From an uncultured Bacilli bacterium (GTDB lineage: Bacteria > Bacillota_I > Bacilli_A > RF39 > UBA660), in the NCBI GenBank assembly GCA_944358275.1, contig CALVQZ010000118.1, positions 1 through 11,365 on the forward strand: a stretch of DNA of 11,365 nucleotides, read 5' to 3'. A model generated the notes under the pieces. It had not been told where the DNA came from. It worked only from the letters and a program-made list of their open reading frames with translations, and did not search any database. Each line of letters starts with the position of its first letter. Position 1 is the stretch's first letter. Positions 1 through 6,780 of this stretch are shown here, one piece after another. A program made the position numbers and the translations under genes.

Positions 1-204
1 TGCGTTATTTAAATCACTTATTGCTTTTTTTATCTTATTTTGATCAAAGATAGAACAATATACTTTTGCATAACTTAAATCATCTGCTAATTTTACATAA
101 GTTGCAGTAGTTCCAGTGATATCTATGTCTCTTATTTCATTATATAATATATCGTTTATTTCTTTTAATAATAAACTTGCATATCTTTCTGTCTTTACTT
201 TCAT
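1..204 (-). CDS. rbfA: Ribosome-binding factor A, N-terminal part (runs off window)
   Basis: RbfA binds the 30S subunit late in assembly and helps mature the 16S rRNA 5' region. Only the first 68 codons are present and the frame runs open to the window edge. The visible part begins MKVKTERYASLLLKEINDIL and continues with the beta-strand region around TYVKLADDLSYAKVYCSIF, which matches the single KH-type fold of RbfA. The ATG overlaps the infB stop codon (ATGA, 201-204), so the two are probably translationally coupled. In Bacillus a small gene, ylxP, lies between infB and rbfA; it is absent here. Assignment rests on recognisable N-terminal sequence plus operon position; the C-terminus cannot be judged. 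Confidence 0.9.
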   Translation of the reverse strand, partial: MKVKTERYASLLLKEINDILYNEIRDIDITGTTATYVKLADDLSYAKVYCSIFDQNKIKKAISDLNNA

Positions 205-2291
205 CTTTTTACCTCAACCATTTCATATGATTCGATTATATCTCCTTCTTTAATATCAGCATAATCTTCTAAAGTAATACCACATTCAAATCCTTGTTTT
301 ACTTCTTTTACTGTGTCTTTTTCTCTTTGAATAGAATTGATATTACCATCATATATAACTACTCCATCTCTTAATAATCTTGCTTTTGATGAATTTTTTA
401 TTATACCACTAGTTACATAACTACCTGCAATTGTTCCAACCTTAGAGAATTTAAATAATTTTCTAACTTCTGCTTCTCCTAAAACTTTTTCCTCATATTC
501 AGGATCTAGCATACCTTTCATGGCAGATTCTAATTCTTCTACTACTTTATATATTATATTGTGTAATCTTATATCTACATTATATTCTTTAGCAAGTTCT
601 TTAGTCTTTGAACTAGGTCTTACATTAAAACCAATTACTATTGCAGATGATGCATTAGCAAGTACTACATCACTTTCTGTAATTGTTCCTGTTCCACTTC
701 TTATTACATTAGTTTTAACACCTTTTACATCTATTTTCTCAAGAGCATTTTTAACTGCTTCTTCACTACCTTTAACATCTGCTTTTAAAACTATATTTAT
801 CTCTTTTACTCCACTTTCAATCTTAGAAAATAAATCATCTAATGTTAGTGAATTATCTTTTAAATTAGATTTTTCTTTCATTTTCTCTTTTCTTGTTTCT
901 GCAATTTGTTTAGCTTGCTTTTCTGTTTCAAATGCCATAAATTTATCTCCAGCAGAAGGTATTTCAGTAACACCTGTTATTTCAACAGGAGTACTAGGAA
1001 GAGCTTCTACTATCTCTATTCCTAAATCATTTTTTAAAGTCCTTACTTTACCAAAAGATGTTCCAACTACTATAGGATCTCCTAAACGAAGTGTTCCATT
1101 TTGAATTAGCAATGTAATTATACCACCAACATTTTTATCTAATTTAGCCTCTATTACTGTACCAAAGGCATATCTATTAGGATTTGCTTTTAAGCTTCTT
1201 AATTCTGCAGTCAATAAAATTATTTCTAATAATTCATCGATACCATTTCCTGTTTTAGATGAAATACGACAAACCGTAGTATCTCCACCCCATTCTTCTG
1301 GTGTTAAACCTGCTTCTGCTAATTCAGTTAATACTTTATCAACATTAGCTTCAGGTTTATCAATCTTACTTATTGCAACTATTATAGGTACTTTTGCTGC
1401 CCTTGCATGGTCTATTGCTTCTTTTGTTTGAGGCATAACACCATCATCTGCTGCAACTATTATGATTACTATATCAGTTATTGCTGCTCCTCTTGCACGC
1501 ATCTCAGTAAATGCAGCATGCCCTGGAGTATCTATAAATGTAATTTTCTTTCCATTTTTTTCAACTTGATATGCTCCTATATGTTGAGTTATACCACCAG
1601 CTTCTGAAAATGCAACACTAGATTTTCTAATAGCATCAAGTAAACTAGTCTTACCATGATCAACATGCCCCATTATTGTTACCACTGGAGGTCTTGAAGT
1701 TAAGTCTTCTTCTAAATCATTTATTTCTAATTTTTCAAAATTAGCTGCATCCATAGTTTCTTCTTTTTTCAATTCTTTATTATAATCAATAACTACTAAT
1801 TCAGCATCATCAAAAGAAATAGTGCTATTTAAGTTAACCATAACTCCTAAAGACATAAATTTTTTAATTAAATCGATAGGATTTGCATTTAATTCATTTG
1901 CTAACATAGAAAGAGTCATACCTTCTTTATACATAACTCTATTATCTATTTTATTTGGTGCATTAGAAATAAGTTTTTCTTTGTGCTTGTACATTTCTTT
2001 TTTCTTATACTTAAAGTCACTAGCACTTATTAAATCACTTTTTTTCTTTAATTTTTGAACCTTAACTGTATCATCTACATTTTTCATGTTAGACACAATC
2101 TCTTCAACCTTATCGATAAGTTCTTCTTCTTCGTAAGTTTCATAAACAGCATTATCTAAATCTATCACTTGTTCTTCTGAAAGAATATCATCTTCATTAG
2201 AAATATTTCTAAAACCAAGTGAATTACACTTATCTAAAATTACATCTACATTTCTATTTACATCAAGTGCATACTCTTTTACTGTCATCAT
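201..2291 (-). CDS. infB: Translation initiation factor IF-2
   Basis: IF2 is the GTPase that brings initiator tRNA to the 30S subunit and promotes subunit joining. At 696 residues it has a short N-terminal extension, close to Bacillus IF2 and much shorter than E. coli IF2. Domains in order: IF2_N-like segments near residues 1-50 and 122-171, then the G domain from about 199 with G1 GHVDHGKT (208-215), switch region GGITQHIG (232-239), G3 DTPGH (254-258), G4 SKID (308-311) and G5 SSK (344-346). Beta-barrel domain II follows, then the C1 and C2 domains that hold fMet-tRNA (C2 around 605-696, with the QGFECGI segment). G4 is normally NKID; Ser replaces Asn. Two tandem ATGs follow an AGAGGTG ribosome site; the first is used here and the second (2288) is equally possible. 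It lies 18 nt after rnpM and overlaps rbfA by 4 nt. Confidence 0.98.
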   Translation of the reverse strand: MMTVKEYALDVNRNVDVILDKCNSLGFRNISNEDDILSEEQVIDLDNAVYETYEEEELIDKVEEIVSNMKNVDDTVKVQKLKKKSDLISASDFKYKKKEMYKHKEKLISNAPNKIDNRVMYKEGMTLSMLANELNANPIDLIKKFMSLGVMVNLNSTISFDDAELVVIDYNKELKKEETMDAANFEKLEINDLEEDLTSRPPVVTIMGHVDHGKTSLLDAIRKSSVAFSEAGGITQHIGAYQVEKNGKKITFIDTPGHAAFTEMRARGAAITDIVIIIVAADDGVMPQTKEAIDHARAAKVPIIVAISKIDKPEANVDKVLTELAEAGLTPEEWGGDTTVCRISSKTGNGIDELLEIILLTAELRSLKANPNRYAFGTVIEAKLDKNVGGIITLLIQNGTLRLGDPIVVGTSFGKVRTLKNDLGIEIVEALPSTPVEITGVTEIPSAGDKFMAFETEKQAKQIAETRKEKMKEKSNLKDNSLTLDDLFSKIESGVKEINIVLKADVKGSEEAVKNALEKIDVKGVKTNVIRSGTGTITESDVVLANASSAIVIGFNVRPSSKTKELAKEYNVDIRLHNIIYKVVEELESAMKGMLDPEYEEKVLGEAEVRKLFKFSKVGTIAGSYVTSGIIKNSSKARLLRDGVVIYDGNINSIQREKDTVKEVKQGFECGITLEDYADIKEGDIIESYEMVEVKR

Positions 2292-2309
2292 AAAACATCA
2301 CCTCTTTCT

Positions 2310-2573
2310 TTATTCACTAATAATTTGTTTCAACTTTTCATATATTGAATCTGGAACATTTACTTCTAAGTGTCTATCTAACACCTTTGTTTTCATAGCC
2401 TTATCTATAACAGATAAGTCTTTTTTAATATATGCTCCTCTTCCATTCATCTTTCCATTTAAATCAATTAAAACTTCTTTTTCTGGTGTTCTTACAACCC
2501 TAATTAAATCTTTTTTAGCACACTTTTCCCTTGTAACAACACAACTTCTCATTGGAATTTTTTTCGCCTTCAT
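2310..2573 (-). CDS. rnpM: RNase P modulator RnpM (YlxR family)
   Basis: This 87-residue protein belongs to the YlxR/DUF448 family, whose Bacillus member was renamed RnpM because it binds and modulates RNase P. Family hallmarks visible are the N-terminal PMRSCVVTREKCAKKDLIRV segment (the family's P-x-R-x-C pattern), the DLNGKMNGRGAYI core with the conserved GRGAY, and a basic C-terminal helix. Length is typical for the family. It starts 7 nt after the nusA stop; its AGGTGA ribosome site overlaps that stop codon (TAGGTGA), so coupling to nusA is likely. The usual next gene, the L7Ae-like ylxQ, is missing and infB follows after 18 nt. Confidence 0.93.
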   Translation of the reverse strand: MKAKKIPMRSCVVTREKCAKKDLIRVVRTPEKEVLIDLNGKMNGRGAYIKKDLSVIDKAMKTKVLDRHLEVNVPDSIYEKLKQIISE

Positions 2574-2580
2574 ATTTCAC

Positions 2581-3660
2581 CTACTCAAATCCAATATTTA
2601 TACCTGCTTCTTTTAACTCTTTTGTAGTTTTAACATCTATTCTATATTTAGTAAGACGAGAAGCTAATCTAACATTTTGCCCTTTCTTACCAATTGCTAA
2701 AGATAGTTGATCACCATCAGCAATACATATAGCAGTATTCTCTTTAGGATCTGTTATTATTACATTAACTTCTTTTGCAGGGCTTAAAGCATTTTTTATA
2801 AATACAACTGGATCTTTATCATATAATACTATATCCAATTTTTCTCCATTTAATTCTTTCATTATCTTAGAAATTCTAGAACTTCTCTCTCCTATACATG
2901 CTCCTATTGCATCTACTTTAGGATTATCTGAATAAACTGCTACTTTACTTCTACTTCCAGCATCTCTTGCTACACTATATAATTTAACTATACCTTCTTT
3001 TAATTCTGGAATTTCTGATTCTAAAAGTCTTTTTATAAATCCATAGTGTGCTCTTGATAAAAGGATTAAAGGCCCTTTACCTGTATCTTCTATCTTAGTA
3101 GCATATACTTTTATACTAGAGCCCATCTCAACTTTTTCACCAGGAATAAGTTCTTTTTTAGGTAGTATTCCATGAGCTCTACCTAAATCAATATAATAAT
3201 TTACAGCATCTTCTCGAGATACCATACCTATAAGCATTTCATCTTGTTTTCCTTCAAACTCATTCATTATACTACTTCTTTCAGCTTCTCTTATCTTTTG
3301 TGTTACAACTTGTTTTGCAGTAGATGTAGCAACTCTACCAAAATCTTTTGGAGTAACTTCTTTTTCAATAGTTTCTCCTACATTTATACCCTTTACAATT
3401 TTTCTAGCATCTTCTAATAATATCTTAGCATATGCTTCTTCATCTTCATCGCTTATCTTATCAACAACATTAAGTACAGAATATACCTTAACATCACCTG
3501 TATCTCTATTTATGTCGACTCTAACATTAGTTTTTGAGTCAAAATTTTTCTTATATGCACTTGAAAGTGCTAACTCCATCGCTTCAAATATAACATCTTT
3601 AGAAATACATTTTTCTTTTGAAACAATATCGACTGCTTTAATAAACTCACTCTTATTCAT
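2581..3660 (-). CDS. nusA: Transcription termination/antitermination factor NusA
   Basis: NusA binds RNA polymerase and controls pausing, intrinsic termination and rRNA antitermination. The 359 residues match the Gram-positive form, which lacks the acidic C-terminal repeats of E. coli NusA. Domains in order: RNA-polymerase-binding N-terminal domain (about 1-125, with the DFGRVATSTAKQVVTQKIRE helix), S1 domain (about 135-200), KH1 (about 205-280) and KH2 (about 290-345, with an intact AIGKKGQNVRLA loop at 322-333). In KH1 the loop reads GACIGERSSRI, so the second glycine of GxxG is serine. The start is firm: AAAGGAGG lies 8 nt upstream, within the end of rimP, whose last codons overlap nusA by 8 nt. 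Confidence 0.97.
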   Translation of the reverse strand: MNKSEFIKAVDIVSKEKCISKDVIFEAMELALSSAYKKNFDSKTNVRVDINRDTGDVKVYSVLNVVDKISDEDEEAYAKILLEDARKIVKGINVGETIEKEVTPKDFGRVATSTAKQVVTQKIREAERSSIMNEFEGKQDEMLIGMVSREDAVNYYIDLGRAHGILPKKELIPGEKVEMGSSIKVYATKIEDTGKGPLILLSRAHYGFIKRLLESEIPELKEGIVKLYSVARDAGSRSKVAVYSDNPKVDAIGACIGERSSRISKIMKELNGEKLDIVLYDKDPVVFIKNALSPAKEVNVIITDPKENTAICIADGDQLSLAIGKKGQNVRLASRLTKYRIDVKTTKELKEAGINIGFE

Positions 3661-3916
3661 AATTATTACCTCCTTTTTCTATAGAAGATATATCGAGTAT
3701 ATATGCTTCATCTATAAAATCATATTCATCTAATATTGGATTTACTAAATTAGTAACTGTAACACAATCATCAATATTTATAAATGGTTCTTTATCTATA
3801 AATATTCTTAAAAAATACATATTATTTTCTTTTTCATATTTAACTTCTTTAACAATAATTCCTAAATCATTTATAGGCTTTTCAATAACATTTAATACTT
3901 TTTCTTCAATACTCAT
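3653..3916 (-). CDS. rimP: Ribosome maturation factor RimP, N-terminal domain only
   Basis: RimP assists 30S assembly. The ATG at 3916 is chosen because GGAGG sits 5 nt upstream; a TTG 12 nt further up lies inside that ribosome site. The resulting 87-residue protein covers the alpha/beta N-terminal domain: starting helix IEEKVLNVIEKPINDLGIIV, strand YFLRIFID, then the helix with ISIDDC-like NIDDCVTVTNLVNPILD and strand EAYILDISS. In normal RimP (about 150-156 residues) this is followed by the conserved PG-containing linker and an SH3-like C-terminal domain; here the frame ends nine residues after LDISS. nusA begins inside the last codons, so the missing domain is not simply in another frame downstream. 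Identity is supported by operon position and N-terminal sequence; whether it is fully functional is unknown. Confidence 0.85.
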   Translation of the reverse strand: MSIEEKVLNVIEKPINDLGIIVKEVKYEKENNMYFLRIFIDKEPFINIDDCVTVTNLVNPILDEYDFIDEAYILDISSIEKGGNNYE

Positions 3917-3937
3917 TATATCCTCCAATTAAATTCA

Positions 3938-3960
3938 AAGAGCGGGAATGTCCCACTCTT
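3938..3960 (-). promoter_or_regulatory. Leader hairpin of the rimP-nusA-infB operon
   Basis: Read on the minus strand, AAGAGTGGGA pairs with TCCCGCTCTT around a CAT loop: ten pairs including one G-U. It lies a few bases after the predicted transcription start and about 10 nt before the rimP ribosome site. It is followed by only a broken run of T, so it looks like a 5'-stabilising or protein-binding leader hairpin rather than a strong terminator. Function is inferred. Confidence 0.6.
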
Positions 3961-3973
3961 CGTTGTCACTTGT

Positions 3974-4001
3974 ATTATATCATAAAATTATTAAAATACA
4001 A
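3974..4001 (-). promoter_or_regulatory. Sigma-A promoter of the rimP-nusA-rnpM-infB-rbfA operon
   Basis: On the minus strand, TTGTAT (4001-3996) and TATAAT (3979-3974) are separated by 16 nt, with a TG upstream making an extended -10 (TGATATAAT). Transcription would start near 3967, just before the leader hairpin. Confidence 0.75.
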
Positions 4002-4014
4002 TAGAAAATTCTAT
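4001..4014. repeat. 14-bp palindrome between divergent promoters
   Basis: ATAGAAAATTCTAT is a perfect inverted repeat (6-bp arms, AA centre). It touches the -35 of the rimP operon promoter and lies 40 nt upstream of the promoter for the protease gene. It could be an operator, but such AT-rich palindromes also occur by chance. Confidence 0.3.
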
Positions 4015-4053
4015 AGTTTTTAGCTTGTCCATTAAATAAATTGACTTCTAAAA

Positions 4054-4082
4054 TTTACATCTTAGATTATAAGTGATATAAT
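4054..4082 (+). promoter_or_regulatory. Sigma-A promoter of the CPBP protease/phosphoesterase pair
   Basis: TTTACA (4054-4059) and TATAAT (4077-4082) are separated by 17 nt, with an extended -10 (TGATATAAT). Transcription would start near 4089, leaving a very short leader that contains only the GGGAGG ribosome site at 4093-4098. A TTGACT at 4041 is too far from this -10 to serve it. Confidence 0.75.
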
Positions 4083-4104
4083 TGTTACGATTGGGAGGAT
4101 GAGA

Positions 4105-4785
4105 ATGAAAAAGAAAATAATAAATGGAATTATATACACTATAGTATTTTTAGTATACTACTTATTTCCATATGCGTGTAATTATATACTTGAATTATTT
4201 AATGTAGATTTAAGCAAGTTTGGTGCTTTATTTATAATATTATTTCTTCTTATACTTGAAATAGTACCTGTATTATTTTTAGTATTCATATATAGAAAAG
4301 ATTTAAAAGAAGAATTTAAGTTATATATCAAAACATTTACAAAAAATTTTGATAATTATATAAGACTATGGATATTCGCGCTTATTCTTATGTCAGTATC
4401 TAATATGCTTATAAGTATATTTACCGAAAGTGAAATATCTAATAATGAAGAAGCGATTAGAGATATAACAAATATACTACCTATTTATTCTTTATTTACA
4501 ACATGTATATGTGCCCCTATTGGAGAAGAACTTGCATATAGAAAGACTATTGGAAATATATTTCCTAATAAAAAATTAGCAATTTTTGCAAGTGGACTTG
4601 TATTTGGTCTTGCACATGTAATTGGAACATATACAGGTCTTATAGATTTACTATATGTATTTCCATATGGATTATTTGGTGCAGTATTTATGTATATGTA
4701 TTTAAGTAGTAAAAATATATGGTCTACAATATCTATTCATTTTATACATAATACTTTACTCATGATTGTTTATTTTATTAAGTAG
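4105..4785 (+). CDS. CPBP-family intramembrane metalloprotease
   Basis: CPBP (Abi/CAAX-type) proteases are multi-pass membrane enzymes that cut within the bilayer; bacterial members include CAAX-processing-like enzymes and bacteriocin-immunity proteins. The ATG at 4105 is preferred over the in-frame ATG at 4099, which directly touches the GGGAGG ribosome site; from 4105 the spacing is 6 nt and the protein has 226 residues. About six to seven hydrophobic segments are visible. Motif 1 EELAYR gives the Glu-Glu-x3-Arg signature (residues 141-146), motif 2 FGLAH supplies His171, and the last helix SIHFIHN supplies His212/His215 and Asn216. These are the expected metal and catalytic residues. The substrate cannot be predicted. 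The metallophosphoesterase gene follows after 7 nt and is probably co-transcribed. Confidence 0.92.
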   Translation: MKKKIINGIIYTIVFLVYYLFPYACNYILELFNVDLSKFGALFIILFLLILEIVPVLFLVFIYRKDLKEEFKLYIKTFTKNFDNYIRLWIFALILMSVSNMLISIFTESEISNNEEAIRDITNILPIYSLFTTCICAPIGEELAYRKTIGNIFPNKKLAIFASGLVFGLAHVIGTYTGLIDLLYVFPYGLFGAVFMYMYLSSKNIWSTISIHFIHNTLLMIVYFIK

Positions 4786-4792
4786 GTGTTTT

Positions 4793-5629
4793 ATGAAAAA
4801 GAAAGTAAAATTAAAACTTAAGTGGAAAATAATTTTTAGTATAATTCTTTTTATTATTGGATTATTATTATATATGAGATTTATAAGCACTAGTGGTATA
4901 AAAATAAGAGAATATAAAGTTGTAAATAAGAATTTATCATCGTTTTATGGTTTTAAAATTGCACATTTTACTGATTTACATTACGGCATGACAGTAGATG
5001 AAGATAAACTTATATATTTAGTGGAACTTATAAACAAAACAAAACCTGATATAGTTATATTTACAGGTGATTTAGTAGATAGGCATACAAAAGTAACAGA
5101 TGAAGTTAGTAAAATATTAGTAAGTAATCTTTCTAATATAGAAAGTGTATATGGAAAGTATTATGTAAAAGGTAATCACGATAAAGTAAATAAATCATAT
5201 GATTCTATTATGACAGATAGTGGTTTTAAAAATCTTTCTAGTTATGATGTAATATATTCAAAAGATAATAAGAGTATATTTATAGGCGGTATTGATGTTG
5301 ATGAAAGCTTAAACAGTGAAACAGAAGAAACTCTTAATCTTAATAATTATGATTATAAAATATTCGCACTTCACTACCCTGATAAAATAGATGATATTCT
5401 TAAATATAATTTTGATTTAGTCCTTGCTGGACACTCTCATAATGGTCAAGTAAGGCTTCCTATAATAGGTAAAATAGTAACTCCTATTAACGCTAAAAAA
5501 TATTATGATGAATACTATAAAATAGATAATACAAACCTTTATATATCAGGCGGAATTGGAAATAGTACTATAAATTTAAGATTTTTTAACAAACCATCCT
5601 TTAATTTATATAGATTAGTTGACAAATAG
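4793..5629 (+). CDS. Membrane-anchored metallophosphoesterase (YkuE-like)
   Basis: This 278-residue calcineurin-like phosphoesterase has one N-terminal membrane segment (about residues 11-30) after a lysine-rich start, so the catalytic domain probably lies outside the membrane. Metal-binding motifs are complete and in order: D61-x-H63 in FTDLHYG, GDLVDR with Asp93, GNHD (127-130), His194 in HYPD, and GHSHNGQ with His214 and His216. The GGIGNSTINLRF ending is typical of the YkuE-like branch, whose members act on phosphorylated lipid or envelope-linked substrates; the substrate here is unknown. The ATG at 4793 is chosen because AGTAGGTG, overlapping the protease stop codon, sits just upstream; an in-frame TTG at 4766 lies within the previous gene and has no ribosome site. 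The 7-nt gap indicates an operon with the protease. Confidence 0.93.
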   Translation: MKKKVKLKLKWKIIFSIILFIIGLLLYMRFISTSGIKIREYKVVNKNLSSFYGFKIAHFTDLHYGMTVDEDKLIYLVELINKTKPDIVIFTGDLVDRHTKVTDEVSKILVSNLSNIESVYGKYYVKGNHDKVNKSYDSIMTDSGFKNLSSYDVIYSKDNKSIFIGGIDVDESLNSETEETLNLNNYDYKIFALHYPDKIDDILKYNFDLVLAGHSHNGQVRLPIIGKIVTPINAKKYYDEYYKIDNTNLYISGGIGNSTINLRFFNKPSFNLYRLVDK

Positions 5630-5649
5630 TTTAAAATATGTGATATAAT
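5619..5649 (+). promoter_or_regulatory. Promoter of the surface-protein gene
   Basis: TTGACA (5619-5624) lies inside the last codons of the phosphoesterase gene, and TATAAT (5644-5649) carries an extended -10 (TGATATAAT). The 19-nt spacer is long, but the perfect hexamers and TG element make a promoter likely. It would give the downstream gene expression independent of the protease/phosphoesterase pair. The start of transcription would be near 5656, very close to the ribosome site. Confidence 0.65.
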
Positions 5650-5666
5650 TTTGTTGAGGTGAAATA

Positions 5667-6731
5667 ATGAAGGAATTGTTAGAAAATAAAATGTTTAGAG
5701 TAATGGCTGGTGTCACAATATTAGTAATTTTAGTTATTATAATAGTTGTAGTTTTATTAAGTTCTGGAAATAAAAGTATTACAGAAGCTACTTTAGCAAG
5801 TGCTGCTAAGGCTTATTATGAAAAAAATACTGCTTTACTTCCAAAAGAAAACTATGATTCAGCAACTGTTAGTTTATCTACACTAATTGCAAGTGGTCTT
5901 ATTAGTAATGATAAAGAAGGCGCATCTTGCCCTTCGTATGCTACTGTTACTAATATGAATGGTGTTTATGAATACACTGGTTTTGTAAGATGTAATACTA
6001 ATACAAATACTGTTAGTCTTATGAGTAAGTTAACAGCAAGTATGACAAATACTGGAAGTGGATTTTACAATGTTGATGGGAAATTTATATTTAGAGGTGA
6101 AAATCCAAATAATTATGTAAAATTTGCTGATACTTTATGGAGAATAATTGGACTTGATGAAAATAATAATATTAAGATGATTTATCAAGGAATCTATTAT
6201 AATGAATGGGATGATAGATACAATAATGAAGAAGAAAGAGATAAAGGCATAAACGATTATATGTCTAGTGAAAAAAGTAGATTAAAAGAATTTTTAGATG
6301 GATTTTTCTCTACTAACGATAGAAATATTGAAAGATTTACAGCAACAAGACTTTCAAGAACAACTAAATTTACAACATGTATAGGTAAAGCAGATATTGA
6401 ATCAGGTAATATAAATATTTGTGATGAAACTATTACTGAAAGAGTATCTACTATAACTATAGAAGATTACTTAAATGCTAGTTTAGATGAATCTTGTAGT
6501 TTAGAAAACACTATAAATTGTAGGAATTACAATTTCTTAAATACAAGTTCTTGGACAATAACTGCATATAGTAATAATTCATATCAAGCATATGCAATAG
6601 ATGATGATGAAGGTTTAATCTTAAAAGATGCTTATATAAGAAGCGCAATAAGACCTGTTATTGCTCTTAAAAATGATGTAATATATGCTTCAGGTAGTGG
6701 TACCGAAACAGACCCTTATATGATTGGATAA
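5667..6731 (+). CDS. Membrane-anchored exported protein with pilin-like stalk and DUF6273-like domain
   Basis: This 354-residue protein has a short cytoplasmic start, one strong membrane segment (about 12-32) and a large outside region; no prepilin cleavage motif, LPxTG or lipobox is seen. Residues 36-112 (TEATLASAAKAYYEKN... SLSTLIASGLIS...) resemble the globular part that follows the helix in pilin-like proteins of gut Firmicutes. Residues about 130-354 contain NYVKFADTLWRIIGL, a middle SSWTITAYS, and the ending RSAIRPVIALKNDV...GSGTETDPY, typical of DUF6273-like surface domains (family name from memory). Six cysteines form three neighbouring pairs (88/109, 238/252, 277/285), consistent with disulfides outside the cell. 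The ATG follows GAGGTGA by 4 nt. The gene has its own promoter and is closed by a strong terminator. Function is unknown; adhesion or surface display is a guess. Confidence 0.8.
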   Translation: MKELLENKMFRVMAGVTILVILVIIIVVVLLSSGNKSITEATLASAAKAYYEKNTALLPKENYDSATVSLSTLIASGLISNDKEGASCPSYATVTNMNGVYEYTGFVRCNTNTNTVSLMSKLTASMTNTGSGFYNVDGKFIFRGENPNNYVKFADTLWRIIGLDENNNIKMIYQGIYYNEWDDRYNNEEERDKGINDYMSSEKSRLKEFLDGFFSTNDRNIERFTATRLSRTTKFTTCIGKADIESGNINICDETITERVSTITIEDYLNASLDESCSLENTINCRNYNFLNTSSWTITAYSNNSYQAYAIDDDEGLILKDAYIRSAIRPVIALKNDVIYASGSGTETDPYMIG

Positions 6732-6732
6732 T

Positions 6733-6780
6733 AAAAAAGATGTAAAGAAAATAAATTACTTGTTTTCTAACATCTTTTTT
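6733..6780. terminator. Two-way intrinsic terminator between convergent genes
   Basis: AAAAAAGATGT (6733-6743) pairs with ACATCTTTTTT (6770-6780), and an inner AGAAAA/TTTTCT stem extends the hairpin. The outer arms supply a T run on both strands, so the element can end the surface-protein transcript and the kinase transcript. The kinase stop codon overlaps its right end. Confidence 0.88.

Noticed and set aside
520..2058. Long open frames on the plus strand opposite infB
   Set aside because: They are antisense to a certain infB, have no ribosome sites and encode low-complexity Ser/Leu/Ile/Phe-rich sequences expected from the complement of AT-rich coding DNA.
3512..3733. Plus-strand open frame across the nusA-rimP junction
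   Set aside because: It lies opposite two recognised genes and shows no domain or ribosome site.
3917..3928. TTG start giving a longer RimP
   Set aside because: The TTG is part of the GGAGG ribosome site that serves the ATG at 3916.
4766..4792. TTG start giving a longer metallophosphoesterase
   Set aside because: It lies inside the protease gene without a ribosome site, while ATG 4793 follows AGTAGGTG.
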